From an uncultured Collinsella sp. (GTDB taxonomy: Bacteria; Actinomycetota; Coriobacteriia; Coriobacteriales; Coriobacteriaceae): DNA of 20,482 nucleotides. Every line of letters begins with the position of its first letter. Positions within the stretch are counted from its first letter, which is position 1. The notes beneath the pieces were generated by a model that was given only the letters and a program-made list of their open reading frames with translations, was not told the origin of the DNA and made no database searches. The position numbers and the translations under genes were made by a program. Shown in pieces: positions 1 to 6,981 of the stretch. Location: contig CABRZN010000020.1 in NCBI GenBank assembly GCA_902475445.1, positions 1 through 20,482 on the forward strand, written 5' to 3'.

Positions 1-226
1 ACTGTCACCAAATTAGTGGCAGGTATTATTGGCCTCGTGGACAGATTTAGCGCTCATTTCCGCTAACTTGATAGTTAGATATTCTACATTTGTTTATTAT
101 CTCCTTACTTTACGACGGCTCTGAGTCCAAAACTCTTGGAATTTGCTGTTACTAGTTTTGTAGCAGTACTCATATTTGCCACTTTTTGGCCAGAGCATAT
201 ATCCAACCCCCTGTTCCCCGGCGTTG
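1..226. other. AT-rich intergenic region without a convincing gene
   Basis: This stretch is clearly richer in A and T than the rest of the window. I see no gene that I can support. It holds two small inverted repeats: TTAGCG/CGCTAA around 48-67 and CTAAC/GTTAG at 64-79. On the minus strand there is a 22-codon open frame (105-173) that opens with ATG and is followed directly by a GGAG; it uses AT-rich codons unlike the neighbours and has no good ribosome-binding site, so I do not call it a gene. A hairpin CCGGC/GCCGG (218-235) overlaps the stop codon of the minus-strand gene that ends at 227, but no T-run follows, so it is at best a weak terminator. Confidence 0.5.
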
Positions 227-1339
227 TTAGGCCGGTTTAAGCCCGAAACACGCCCGAAGCGCATTAAGCAACGCCTCTTGTTTCTTCCTGCGGGCGTCGA
301 CGCGATTGCGGTACCGTTTGCCCATGCGTTGATGGATACGCCATGCGAGTGCTTCTATCGCTTCCATGTCGCAAAGCATTTCATTGTTGACGGTCGCAAC
401 CTCGATCCCCATGGCCAAAAAGCCCGTGTTGCGTTTTTCGTCGTGGATGCGTCCGCTTCGGGAGCCATGGCCCTGCTCGCCGTTGTATTCCAAGTCAAAC
501 CGGGCCGCCTCCTGATACGCATCACAGACTGCATGCGGCATTCCCGAGATCGCCTGCGCACGGTCGTTGAACTCGATCTTGTGGTCGGTCTTAAAGGGAC
601 CGCAGACAAATCCGCCATAGGAAAACGGAAGCGAAAACATGGCAAGCATGATGCATTCCATGGGTGAGCGCAGGTTTTCCGACAGATAGGGGCACAGCCG
701 CCGCAGCTGCTTGGCCGCGCTCCCCTTGCATGCCGAAAGGTAATCTGCCAGGCGATCGGGCGTCAGCACTGGCTCGACCTCAAAGTAGCCCACATCTGAC
801 GGATGGTCCCTATCCTTTGCCAGCCTGTTCGCGGTGGGCGAGCTGTAAGGGGGCAGATACTGCCCGCGATCGCTCAGCGAAATCTTGGAGCACAGCTCCT
901 GTGCCAGGGCAAATGCCTGGATGCAGCCAAGCTCGCGCGCAACGGCTACGCAGAGGGCCTCGGGAGACAAGCTGTACACCCCCGGCTCCACCTCCAGAAT
1001 CGAACCAACCGGCAGACCTACAGAACAAACGGACCAGCTTGCACCAGGCATGCGGCGACGCTGCTTCGCCGACCCCACCAGCAGGCACAAGTCTTCTTGG
1101 ACATCGCCACTCACGGCTCCGGTCCGCACCAAATCGGGAAGATAGATGTCCTCGGCCGAGGGAGACGATGCATGCAGCACACGGCGCTCTTCATCGGGAG
1201 CGAGGTCTCTCCAGCTGATGTAACCCATTTGTCGGCGCTCGGCGCGCATCATGCGCAGCGCCGAGGCGCCGGTCAGGATTACGGAGGCCGCCAGTTGCTC
1301 GCTTATCGGCTCGTCACGCCGCGCTATCTTCACTGCCAC
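227..1339 (-). CDS. Conserved hypothetical protein with Vsr/DUF559-like nuclease-fold C-terminus
   Basis: I do not recognise a named family for the whole 370-residue protein. The C-terminal part has the pattern of the Vsr/DUF559 branch of the PD-(D/E)XK nuclease fold: a helix with E228 (SPMEC), D273, the strand DLEYNG with D282 and E284, H291, then D300 and R303, and a following GIEV strand. The middle (about 101-150, GSILEVEPGVYSLSPEALC) resembles the region before such domains in actinobacterial AbiEi-like proteins. The first 40 residues have no clear motif. The frame stays open upstream across comF, but that part is a shadow. I chose GTG at 1339 because AGGGG lies 7 bases before it; an in-frame ATG at 1378 has no Shine-Dalgarno. 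It starts 10 bases after the comF stop, so the two are probably co-transcribed. Whether it cuts DNA, or is a transcriptional or antitoxin-like protein with a dead nuclease fold, cannot be told from the sequence. Confidence 0.7.
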   Translation of the reverse strand: MAVKIARRDEPISEQLAASVILTGASALRMMRAERRQMGYISWRDLAPDEERRVLHASSPSAEDIYLPDLVRTGAVSGDVQEDLCLLVGSAKQRRRMPGASWSVCSVGLPVGSILEVEPGVYSLSPEALCVAVARELGCIQAFALAQELCSKISLSDRGQYLPPYSSPTANRLAKDRDHPSDVGYFEVEPVLTPDRLADYLSACKGSAAKQLRRLCPYLSENLRSPMECIMLAMFSLPFSYGGFVCGPFKTDHKIEFNDRAQAISGMPHAVCDAYQEAARFDLEYNGEQGHGSRSGRIHDEKRNTGFLAMGIEVATVNNEMLCDMEAIEALAWRIHQRMGKRYRNRVDARRKKQEALLNALRACFGLKPA

Positions 1340-1349
1340 AAAACCACCC

Positions 1350-2156
1350 CTACCAAACGCGTGCGACAGCGAGACCATCGACTGCTGCGGCGCCGGCACG
1401 CTTGAGCTCCGCCGAGGCTGCTGCCATGGTCGCGCCCGTGGTAATGACATCATCGATGAGCAGCAGGCGCTTGCCCCGCACATCCTCGACCGTCTCGTAC
1501 ATGCCCCGGGCATGCTCCCGGCGTTCATCGCGACCGAGCTCTCGCTGGTCACCATGACCGTATTTGACCAGGGCGTCCAGCAACGGCACACCCGAAAGAT
1601 CGCAAAACGAGCGCGCGATTGCTTCCATATGGTCGAATCCACGCCGCCGAAACGCTGCCGCAGTCGCGGGCACAAATACCACCGCGTCGGCGCCGGACAG
1701 CACACTGCCGTAGCGATCGGAGGCTGCCACCTGGGCATGCAAGGCGGTGTCGTAGAGTAGCTCCGCCAGATACGGTGCCAGACGGCGCTCGCCCGCATCC
1801 TTGTACGCCTTGATAATGCGCGGCAGCGGATGTGCATAGACGGCGCACGCCAGGCAGCGGTCGAGCGCCTCCGCCATTGCCGAGGACGCGCCCTCGACCG
1901 AACACTCAGTGCACAGCAAATCCCCAAACGGGGCGCCGCATCGGGTACAGCTATGACGTAGGTCGATGAGCGCGAGCGATGCCAGACAATCCTGGCAGAT
2001 CAGCGCACCGGCGCGCTCGCAGCCGGCACATCGCGTGGGCGACAATGCCTCGAGCGCCTCGCGTGCCACCCGCTCGGCAAACGGTAGCAATTCGTCCGCA
2101 AACGGTAGGGCGTCGGCACCCTGCAGACGGCTCAATATGTTCAGATGGCTTTTCAA
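1350..2156 (-). CDS. comF: ComF family phosphoribosyltransferase-like protein
   Basis: This is a 268-residue ComF-family protein. The N-terminal half carries a four- to eight-cysteine zinc-binding region (C43, C46, C54, C57, C70, C73, C82, C85). The C-terminal half is a type I phosphoribosyltransferase domain with the PRPP-binding motif LLLIDDVITTGAT at 231-243. In naturally competent bacteria ComF helps move incoming single-stranded DNA into the cytoplasm, but homologues are widespread in species not known to be competent, so competence here is only a possibility. The start is TTG at 2156, supported by AGGGAGGG 7 bases upstream. That Shine-Dalgarno lies in the 3' arm of a perfect 12-bp hairpin (2160-2195). 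The gene follows ricT on the same strand after about 100 bases and precedes the nuclease-fold gene. Confidence 0.9.
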   Translation of the reverse strand: MKSHLNILSRLQGADALPFADELLPFAERVAREALEALSPTRCAGCERAGALICQDCLASLALIDLRHSCTRCGAPFGDLLCTECSVEGASSAMAEALDRCLACAVYAHPLPRIIKAYKDAGERRLAPYLAELLYDTALHAQVAASDRYGSVLSGADAVVFVPATAAAFRRRGFDHMEAIARSFCDLSGVPLLDALVKYGHGDQRELGRDERREHARGMYETVEDVRGKRLLLIDDVITTGATMAAASAELKRAGAAAVDGLAVARVW

Positions 2157-2159
2157 GAC

Positions 2160-2195
2160 ACAACCCTCCCTACGTTCGGTCGCAGGGAGGGTTGT
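2160..2195 (-). promoter_or_regulatory. Perfect 12-bp hairpin that covers the comF ribosome-binding site
   Basis: Arms 2160-2171 and 2184-2195 are perfectly complementary (ACAACCCTCCCT against AGGGAGGGTTGT) with a 12-base loop. Read on the minus strand, the 3' arm holds AGGGAGGG, the only good Shine-Dalgarno for the comF TTG start at 2156. The RNA hairpin would therefore hide the site. No T-run follows on either strand, so it is not a canonical intrinsic terminator, although weak termination between ricT and comF is possible. Confidence 0.6.
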
Positions 2196-2207
2196 TGATT
2201 CAGCGCT

Positions 2208-2213
2208 ATGATA
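2208..2213 (-). promoter_or_regulatory. Candidate -10 box for comF
   Basis: Minus-strand TATCAT preceded by GGGG, identical over ten bases (ATGATACCCC on the plus strand) to the -10 of the well-formed tmk promoter. No -35 at the usual spacing is convincing; TTGCCC is only 14 bases upstream. A transcript from here would begin just ahead of the hairpin that covers the comF ribosome-binding site. Confidence 0.35.
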
Positions 2214-2258
2214 CCCCGATGCGCTCGGGGCAAGGCGGGCTAAATCCGCTCGCGGGCG

Positions 2259-3953
2259 TTATTCGCCGGTAGGCGGTTGCGGTGCGGACGAGGTGTGGGT
2301 CGAGCCTTCGCCGCCGTCCTGGCGCGGCTTGCGGGAGCGACGGCGGCGACGGCGCTTTTGACCCTGGTCGGCCGAGCCCTCGCCACCGCGATCCTCGCGC
2401 GGCTCGCGCTCGTCGCGAGCGGCGCCACGCGAAGCCTTGGCAGCCGCTCCCCCGCCATCCCCGGGACGACGGCGCGTGACCTTGACTTCGCCATCCGAAA
2501 CCTGATCGGCCACAGAAGGAACCGAGGGCTTCTGCTGCGTGCCCGAGGAATGGCGACGACGCGGACGTGGCATGCGCTCCTCCTCACCACGCGGCTTGCC
2601 GCCCTTGTCGGCAGGCGCGTCGGAACCCGAGCCACCCTTGGGAGCGGCACCGGCCTCGCGAGCGGCTGCGGCGCGGAAGGCGTCCTCGCGCTCCTCGCTC
2701 GACAGGTGACGGCGGCGACGACGCGTGGGGTTCATGCCACCGCCGCGGTTTTGCTGCTGGGGCTGCTGAGCCTCGCGCTCGCGGGAAGCGTTCTTACCCG
2801 CGGCCTCGCCATTGTCGACGGACGCCGCGCGCTTGCGGCGGCGACGGCCACCAGCTGCCTCCTCGGCCTCGGGTGCCTCGGCCTTGCCGCGGCCCTTTCC
2901 ACGGCCACGGCCCTCGCCCTGGCCCTGAGCGGTGCGAGCATCGGATTCGGCATCGCGACGACGGCGCTTGGGCATCGATGTGCCGGCCAGACGATCGGCA
3001 CTCGACAGGCCATCGCCCACGTCAACGCCGTTCTCGCGATCGAGTTCCATGAGCGCCAGGCGCATCTCGGGCGACTCGATGCGCTCGAGCACATCGCGCG
3101 TCACACAGTCGGGGCGGCAGTTGCAGCCCTGTTCGGCGGCCTTCTTTTTGCAGCCCTCCGAGCACGTCATATCGGCCAGGTTGACCTTAAAGACCTTGCC
3201 GTTCTCCAGGCGCAGCACCAGCTGCTCACGCGGCGTGTCATATTCCTGGATACGCGCCTTGCCAAGCGGCGTATCGATGAGCGTCTTCTTTTTGGGCGCA
3301 CGGCTCTTAAAGTCCTTGTACGCCTCGAACTCATAGCGCAGGCAGCACATCAGGCGGCCGCAAACGCCACTGATCTTGGACGAGTTGAGCGGCAGGTCCT
3401 GCTCTTTTGCCATGCGAATCGAGACGGGCTCAAACTGTCCGCCAAAGCGCGTGCAGCAGAGCTCCTGTCCGCATTGGGCATAGCCGCCCACAAGGCGGGT
3501 CTCATCGCGCACGCCGATCTGACGCATGTCGACGCGAATGTGCAGCGTCGAGGACAGGTCCTTGACGAGCTGACGAAAATCGACGCGCTCCTCGGCCGCA
3601 AAGTAGAACACGGCCTTCTCGCCGCCAAACAGGTACTCGACGCCGACCGGCTTCATCTCGAGGTCGAGCTCTTTGACGAGACGGCGGAAATCGACCATCG
3701 CCTCGTCGCCCTGGATGGCCAGGTCGTCGGCAAGCTGCAGGTCGATGTCGCTCGCCACGCGCAGCACGGGCTTGAGCGGCTGGCCGATCTCATCTTGCGG
3801 CACCTCGAAGGGATCGGCCGTGACCAGGCCGATCTCGGTCCCGCGCTCGGTGGAGCAAATGGCATAATCGGCCTCGAGGATATCCAGATCCTGCGGGTCA
3901 AACCACAGGTCGCGCGAGGCGTAGGTAAACTTAACGGGTACGACTAACGGCAT
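2259..3953 (-). CDS. ricT: RicT (YaaT) PSP1-domain protein with long Arg-rich C-terminal tail
   Basis: Residues 1 to about 260 match the PSP1/RicT family. The family's cysteine pattern is present: CGQELCC (C161, C166, C167) and CGRLMCC (C198, C203, C204). In Bacillus subtilis, RicT with RicA and RicF forms an Fe-S-containing complex that steers RNase Y in mRNA maturation and affects sporulation, competence and biofilm decisions. A further cysteine cluster (C264, C268, C277, C279, C283) follows the core. Residues from about 328 to 564 are low-complexity and rich in Arg, Gly, Ala, Glu and Gln, with runs such as PKRRRRD, GGRRRRKR and GQKRRRRRRSRK; this looks disordered and suited to RNA binding (inference). 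Typical family members are near 270-300 residues, so the tail nearly doubles the length. ATG at 3953 overlaps the end of holB by 10 bases and has AGGAAGG 7 bases upstream. Confidence 0.88.
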   Translation of the reverse strand: MPLVVPVKFTYASRDLWFDPQDLDILEADYAICSTERGTEIGLVTADPFEVPQDEIGQPLKPVLRVASDIDLQLADDLAIQGDEAMVDFRRLVKELDLEMKPVGVEYLFGGEKAVFYFAAEERVDFRQLVKDLSSTLHIRVDMRQIGVRDETRLVGGYAQCGQELCCTRFGGQFEPVSIRMAKEQDLPLNSSKISGVCGRLMCCLRYEFEAYKDFKSRAPKKKTLIDTPLGKARIQEYDTPREQLVLRLENGKVFKVNLADMTCSEGCKKKAAEQGCNCRPDCVTRDVLERIESPEMRLALMELDRENGVDVGDGLSSADRLAGTSMPKRRRRDAESDARTAQGQGEGRGRGKGRGKAEAPEAEEAAGGRRRRKRAASVDNGEAAGKNASREREAQQPQQQNRGGGMNPTRRRRRHLSSEEREDAFRAAAAREAGAAPKGGSGSDAPADKGGKPRGEEERMPRPRRRHSSGTQQKPSVPSVADQVSDGEVKVTRRRPGDGGGAAAKASRGAARDEREPREDRGGEGSADQGQKRRRRRRSRKPRQDGGEGSTHTSSAPQPPTGE

Positions 3954-5071
3954 TTCAGTGCCTTCCTGATATCGAACAGCATGACCTCGATGGCCAGCTG
4001 GGGAGTAACGTTTCTGGCGATGTTGCGCTCGGCGGTCGCGACCGCCTCGAGCGCCCGGGTGGCACCCGCAGCATTCGTCGCGGCGGCAAGCCGCCCGATC
4101 GTGTCGCGCACGTCTTCGTTCACGACGTCGGCCGCCTCGTCCTGAATCGTCAGCAGCACGTCGCGCATGAGCGTCCGCGCGCTCGCCAGCGCTTCCATGA
4201 TACCCGAACGCTCGCGCGCGTTGAGTTCGCGCTTGTTGCGGTCCTCAAGCTGCTTCAATGCTCCACGCGACAGATAGTCGGCGTTTTGCTCGAGCACCTT
4301 TTCCTGTGTGGACTTGACCTCGGCGAGCGGTGCCTTAACGGCGACGATGAGCGACTTGGCGCGGCTGAGCACATCAGCCTCGTCGGCAGCGATGAGCGAA
4401 TCGATGGCGCGGACCATTTGGCGGCGAGCATCCTGGCGCTCGGCACTCTTAAGGAACTCGATGCCGCGTGTGGGGCTTCCCGCCACGGCGACCACCATGC
4501 GGCAACGCGCGAGGTCCTGACCCGTCGCGCGACTCACGGCCTGCGCGGCCACGGTGGGCGACACCAACCGAAACGGCACGCACTGACAGCGGCTCACGAT
4601 GGTGGGCAACATCACGTCTGCCGAGGTGCCCAACAAGATGAACATAACGCCCTCGGGCGGCTCCTCGAGTGTCTTGAGCAGCGCGTTGGCGGTGTTAGCG
4701 CGCAGTTGCTCGGCGCGATCGATGATGTAGACCTTGGCCTTGGCACGGATGGGCGCCAGAGGCACGTCATCGAGCAGCTCGCGGGTCTGCGCGATGAGGT
4801 AGCCCGTAGCACTTTCGGGGGTGTAATAGTGCACGTCGGGGTGCGTATGGCGCGCGACGCGCACGCAGCTATCACATGAGCCGCAGCCATCCTGCTCGCA
4901 CAGGAAGGCTTGGGCGAGCGCCCACGCGGCGTCGAGCTTGCCCGCGCCGGGCGCGCCCAAAAACAGGTAGGCGTGCGATGCGCGACCGCCGGCGACGGCA
5001 TTGGTCAAAAAATCACGCGCGCGCTCTTGGGTGTCGAGCTTGGCCAACAGGCTTGCCTGAGCGGGGGCCAT
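3944..5071 (-). CDS. holB: DNA polymerase III delta-prime subunit
   Basis: This 375-residue AAA+ clamp-loader subunit helps load the sliding clamp onto primed DNA at the replication fork. The P-loop is GAPGAGKL (39-46), lacking the Ser/Thr that normally follows the Lys, which fits the poor or absent ATP hydrolysis of delta-prime. A zinc module follows (C58, C63, C66, C69). Other landmarks are the Walker B-like VYIIDRAEQL (114-123), the ALLKTLEEPPE segment and the arginine-finger SRC motif (160-162). The C-terminal 200 residues are helical and less conserved. The open frame extends 30 codons upstream into tmk, but ATG at 5071 sits one base after the tmk stop (TAACATG), so I take it as the start. 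The gene is translationally coupled to tmk before it and ricT after it. Confidence 0.93.
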   Translation of the reverse strand: MAPAQASLLAKLDTQERARDFLTNAVAGGRASHAYLFLGAPGAGKLDAAWALAQAFLCEQDGCGSCDSCVRVARHTHPDVHYYTPESATGYLIAQTRELLDDVPLAPIRAKAKVYIIDRAEQLRANTANALLKTLEEPPEGVMFILLGTSADVMLPTIVSRCQCVPFRLVSPTVAAQAVSRATGQDLARCRMVVAVAGSPTRGIEFLKSAERQDARRQMVRAIDSLIAADEADVLSRAKSLIVAVKAPLAEVKSTQEKVLEQNADYLSRGALKQLEDRNKRELNARERSGIMEALASARTLMRDVLLTIQDEAADVVNEDVRDTIGRLAAATNAAGATRALEAVATAERNIARNVTPQLAIEVMLFDIRKALKCR

Positions 5072-5072
5072 G

Positions 5073-5756
5073 TTACTCGGCCTCCTGGGCAAGCGCGGCG
5101 GTGACGGCGTCCTGGGAAATATCGAGGCCGTAGGCGCGAACCTGCTCGACCGTCTTCTCAAAGACTTCCTCGATGGTCGCGGTGGCGTCGATGAGCTTTA
5201 CGCGGTTTGGTTCCTCGGCGGCAATGGCGCAAAATCCCTGGTAGACGCGCTCTTGGAAGGCCATGCCTTTTGCCTCCATGCGATCTGCCGCGCCACGGGA
5301 TGCCATGCGTAGCGCCGCCTGCTCGGGTGTGATGTGGTAGACGAGCGTGAGCGCCGGATGCGTACCGGCGACAGCCAGGTTGTTGGCGTCGCATACCATC
5401 TGACGGTCGAGGCCATCGGCAAACGCCTGATAGCAGGTCGTGGAATCGTAGAAGCGGTCGCACAGGACCACCTTGCCGGCCGCAAGGGCGGGGGCGATGA
5501 CCTCGTGTACCAGCTGGGCACGCGCTGCCTCGTAGAGCAGCAGCTCGCAGGTGTCACCCATCGCCGTGTTGGCGGGGTCGAGCAGCAGAGCACGGATCTT
5601 TTCGCTGATGGCGGTACCGCCCGGCTCGCGCAGGCTCACAACCTGGTAGCCAGCGAGTTCAAGAGCGCGGGCAAGCAGGCGCGCCTGCGTGGACTTGCCG
5701 GCGCCATCGACGCCCTCGAGCGTGATAAAGCTATGTTGAGCGGGCTCAAAAGCCAT
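5073..5756 (-). CDS. tmk: Thymidylate kinase
   Basis: Thymidylate kinase phosphorylates dTMP to dTDP with ATP, the last committed step of dTTP supply. At 227 residues it is of normal length. Visible motifs are the P-loop GVDGAGKST (15-23), LREPGG (42-47) for the dTMP site, DRFYDST (100-106), and a LID segment with RGAADRME. ATG at 5756 has AAGGGG 8 to 9 bases upstream. It is the first gene of the run tmk-holB-ricT, the same order that Firmicutes such as Bacillus keep near their origin. A promoter with TTGGGA, a 17-base spacer and TATCAT lies at 5809-5837. Confidence 0.95.
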   Translation of the reverse strand: MAFEPAQHSFITLEGVDGAGKSTQARLLARALELAGYQVVSLREPGGTAISEKIRALLLDPANTAMGDTCELLLYEAARAQLVHEVIAPALAAGKVVLCDRFYDSTTCYQAFADGLDRQMVCDANNLAVAGTHPALTLVYHITPEQAALRMASRGAADRMEAKGMAFQERVYQGFCAIAAEEPNRVKLIDATATIEEVFEKTVEQVRAYGLDISQDAVTAALAQEAE

Positions 5757-5808
5757 GGGCGCAGCCCCTTCCTACAAGGCGCGTAAATGCAGATATATCA
5801 ACCAAGCC

Positions 5809-5837
5809 ATGATACCCCAGTGCTCGGCACGTCCCAA
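5809..5837 (-). promoter_or_regulatory. Sigma-70-type promoter of the tmk operon
   Basis: On the minus strand the -35 is TTGGGA (5832-5837) and the -10 is TATCAT (5809-5814), separated by exactly 17 bases. The -10 is preceded by GGGG. A 13-bp palindrome (TAGCCA, A, TGGCTA; 5846-5858) lies just upstream of the -35 and could be an operator. Confidence 0.55.
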
Positions 5838-5864
5838 ATCCCACCTAGCCAATGGCTACTCAGG

Positions 5865-5921
5865 CGGCAGTTAGGGACGTTCCTAAACTGCCGGCCGAAA
5901 AGGAACGTCCTCAACTGCCGG
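5865..5921. repeat. 57-bp composite palindromic repeat, copy 1
   Basis: The first 29 bases (5865-5893) form a stem-loop with arms CGGCAGTT/AACTGCCG and a 13-base loop AGGGACGTTCCTA. The next part contains an inverted partial copy (GGAACGTCC, then AACTGCCG), so the whole element can alternatively fold end to end with two mismatches (5865-5883 against 5902-5920). The copy at 6982-7038 has the same orientation and matches at 53 of 57 positions. It lies between the divergent tmk and zinc-ribbon genes. Confidence 0.85.
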
Positions 5922-5938
5922 CTTTTTGGGGTGCTGGG

Positions 5939-5944
5939 TATAAT
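5939..5944 (+). promoter_or_regulatory. Candidate -10 box for the zinc-ribbon protein gene
   Basis: A perfect TATAAT preceded by GGG lies 37 bases before the ATG at 5982. No good -35 is seen at 16-18 bases, where the end of the repeat element falls. A start near 5951 would give a leader of about 30 bases. Confidence 0.45.
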
Positions 5945-5981
5945 CGTCGTATTGCATTGAAATGTGGCGAAAGGAGTGGCA

Positions 5982-6962
5982 ATGTCTCGGTATTGCGCCT
6001 CGTGCGGCAAGCTTCTTGCAGATGATGCCAAGTTCTGCACCTCGTGCGGTGCACCCGTTGAGCAAACAGCCGCGAGCGATAGCCAGCCCGCTTTTGAGCA
6101 GACCGGCTCCCTTGATACGCCGCAAGCCAAGGCGGACGACTCCCTCGCCTATAGCCCCGACCCCGCCGCAAGGACCGAGGCCGTCGAGACCACGCAGCGC
6201 ATACCCGTCGCGAGCGGCTCGCCCCAACAGCAGCCGGTTCCCGCATACGTGCCCGCTTCGCCACAGACCCCCGCTCCCAAAAAGAGCGGCACCGGGCCGC
6301 TTATCGCCGTTATCGTTGTGCTGGTGGCAATCATCATCGCCCTGGTCATTTTCTTTGTGATCAAGCCTTTCGACAACGCCGGTACGCAGACGACCGCCGA
6401 GGTTACCAAGCTGCACCACGATGTTGACGATGATGACCTTGAGCCTCTCGGCGATCCCAATAGCCTTTACGACGATGACGATGATGACGAGGATGGCGGC
6501 GAAGCAACGCTCTCTGAGCAGAACCTCTACCGCCGACTGAGCGAATACTACGACCTGCTCGAAGATCTCGACAGCCAGGTCCGTGGCTGCGCGCAGAACT
6601 TCAACGGCAACTATCTGGAAGAGGATCGAACCACCCGTCAAAATCTCGCCGACGTCGCCGAGCGCACGGAGGACACCATCGAGCAGTATTACGACATCGT
6701 CGAGGACCTGGACGTCCCGACGAGCTCCAAGAACTACAGCTCCTGGAAGGACATCATCGCCCTGTACGACGACCTGGATCACCGCATTGACGCAATCTGT
6801 GATGCCTGGGAGATCAGCCTGAAATACGCCAAGCCTGCGGACCACAAGAATGAGATCGTGGCGCCGCTGTCGCGCGACAACGTGGCGGGCACCAATGACA
6901 ATAAGTACCGCCTAGACTTTGAGGAGCGCTATCCCGGCGCCAAGCCTGTCGAGGTGAACTAG
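5982..6962 (+). CDS. Zinc-ribbon, single-pass membrane protein with extracytoplasmic helical domain
   Basis: This 326-residue protein opens with a double CxxC zinc ribbon (YCASCGK, C5 and C8; FCTSCGA, C19 and C22). A Pro/Gln/Ala-rich linker follows to about residue 100, then one transmembrane helix (about 105-127, PLIAVIVVLVAIIIALVIFF). Beyond the membrane is a strongly acidic stretch (about 147-173, with a run of six Asp) and a helical domain rich in Leu, Asp, Tyr and Glu (about 176-285), ending in a short unstructured tail. The positive-inside rule puts the zinc ribbon in the cytoplasm. ATG at 5982 has AAAGGAG 5 bases upstream; an in-frame GTG 18 bases earlier has no such site. The gene is monocistronic and framed by two repeat copies in the same orientation. 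Zinc-ribbon plus one-helix proteins are common in Gram-positive bacteria and often of unknown function; I do not assign one. Confidence 0.82.
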   Translation: MSRYCASCGKLLADDAKFCTSCGAPVEQTAASDSQPAFEQTGSLDTPQAKADDSLAYSPDPAARTEAVETTQRIPVASGSPQQQPVPAYVPASPQTPAPKKSGTGPLIAVIVVLVAIIIALVIFFVIKPFDNAGTQTTAEVTKLHHDVDDDDLEPLGDPNSLYDDDDDDEDGGEATLSEQNLYRRLSEYYDLLEDLDSQVRGCAQNFNGNYLEEDRTTRQNLADVAERTEDTIEQYYDIVEDLDVPTSSKNYSSWKDIIALYDDLDHRIDAICDAWEISLKYAKPADHKNEIVAPLSRDNVAGTNDNKYRLDFEERYPGAKPVEVN

Positions 6963-6981
6963 CGCTTTGTCGTTCCCGAGC

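Noticed and set aside
105..173. 22-codon minus-strand frame with ATG start
   Set aside because: It is too short, lacks a proper ribosome-binding site and has atypical codons; I kept it only as an observation on the AT-rich block.
1340..1927. N-terminal extension of the nuclease-fold gene across comF
   Set aside because: The extension overlaps the PRPP-binding part of ComF in another frame, is Arg/Ser/Cys-rich without structure, and a GTG with a good Shine-Dalgarno lies just after the comF stop.
2277..3947. Long plus-strand open frame of 556 codons opposite ricT
   Set aside because: It is the mirror of a clear RicT gene with family cysteines; the translation is Ala/Leu/Arg-rich without any family motif and has no ribosome-binding site.
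5865..5921. Intrinsic terminator for the left flank
   Set aside because: The flanking genes are divergent here, so no transcript needs to end at this place; the T-run after the element is short.
5883..6845. Minus-strand open frame of 320 codons opposite the zinc-ribbon gene
   Set aside because: The plus strand has the zinc ribbon, membrane helix and an ideal ribosome-binding site; the minus translation is a Val/Gly-rich mirror.
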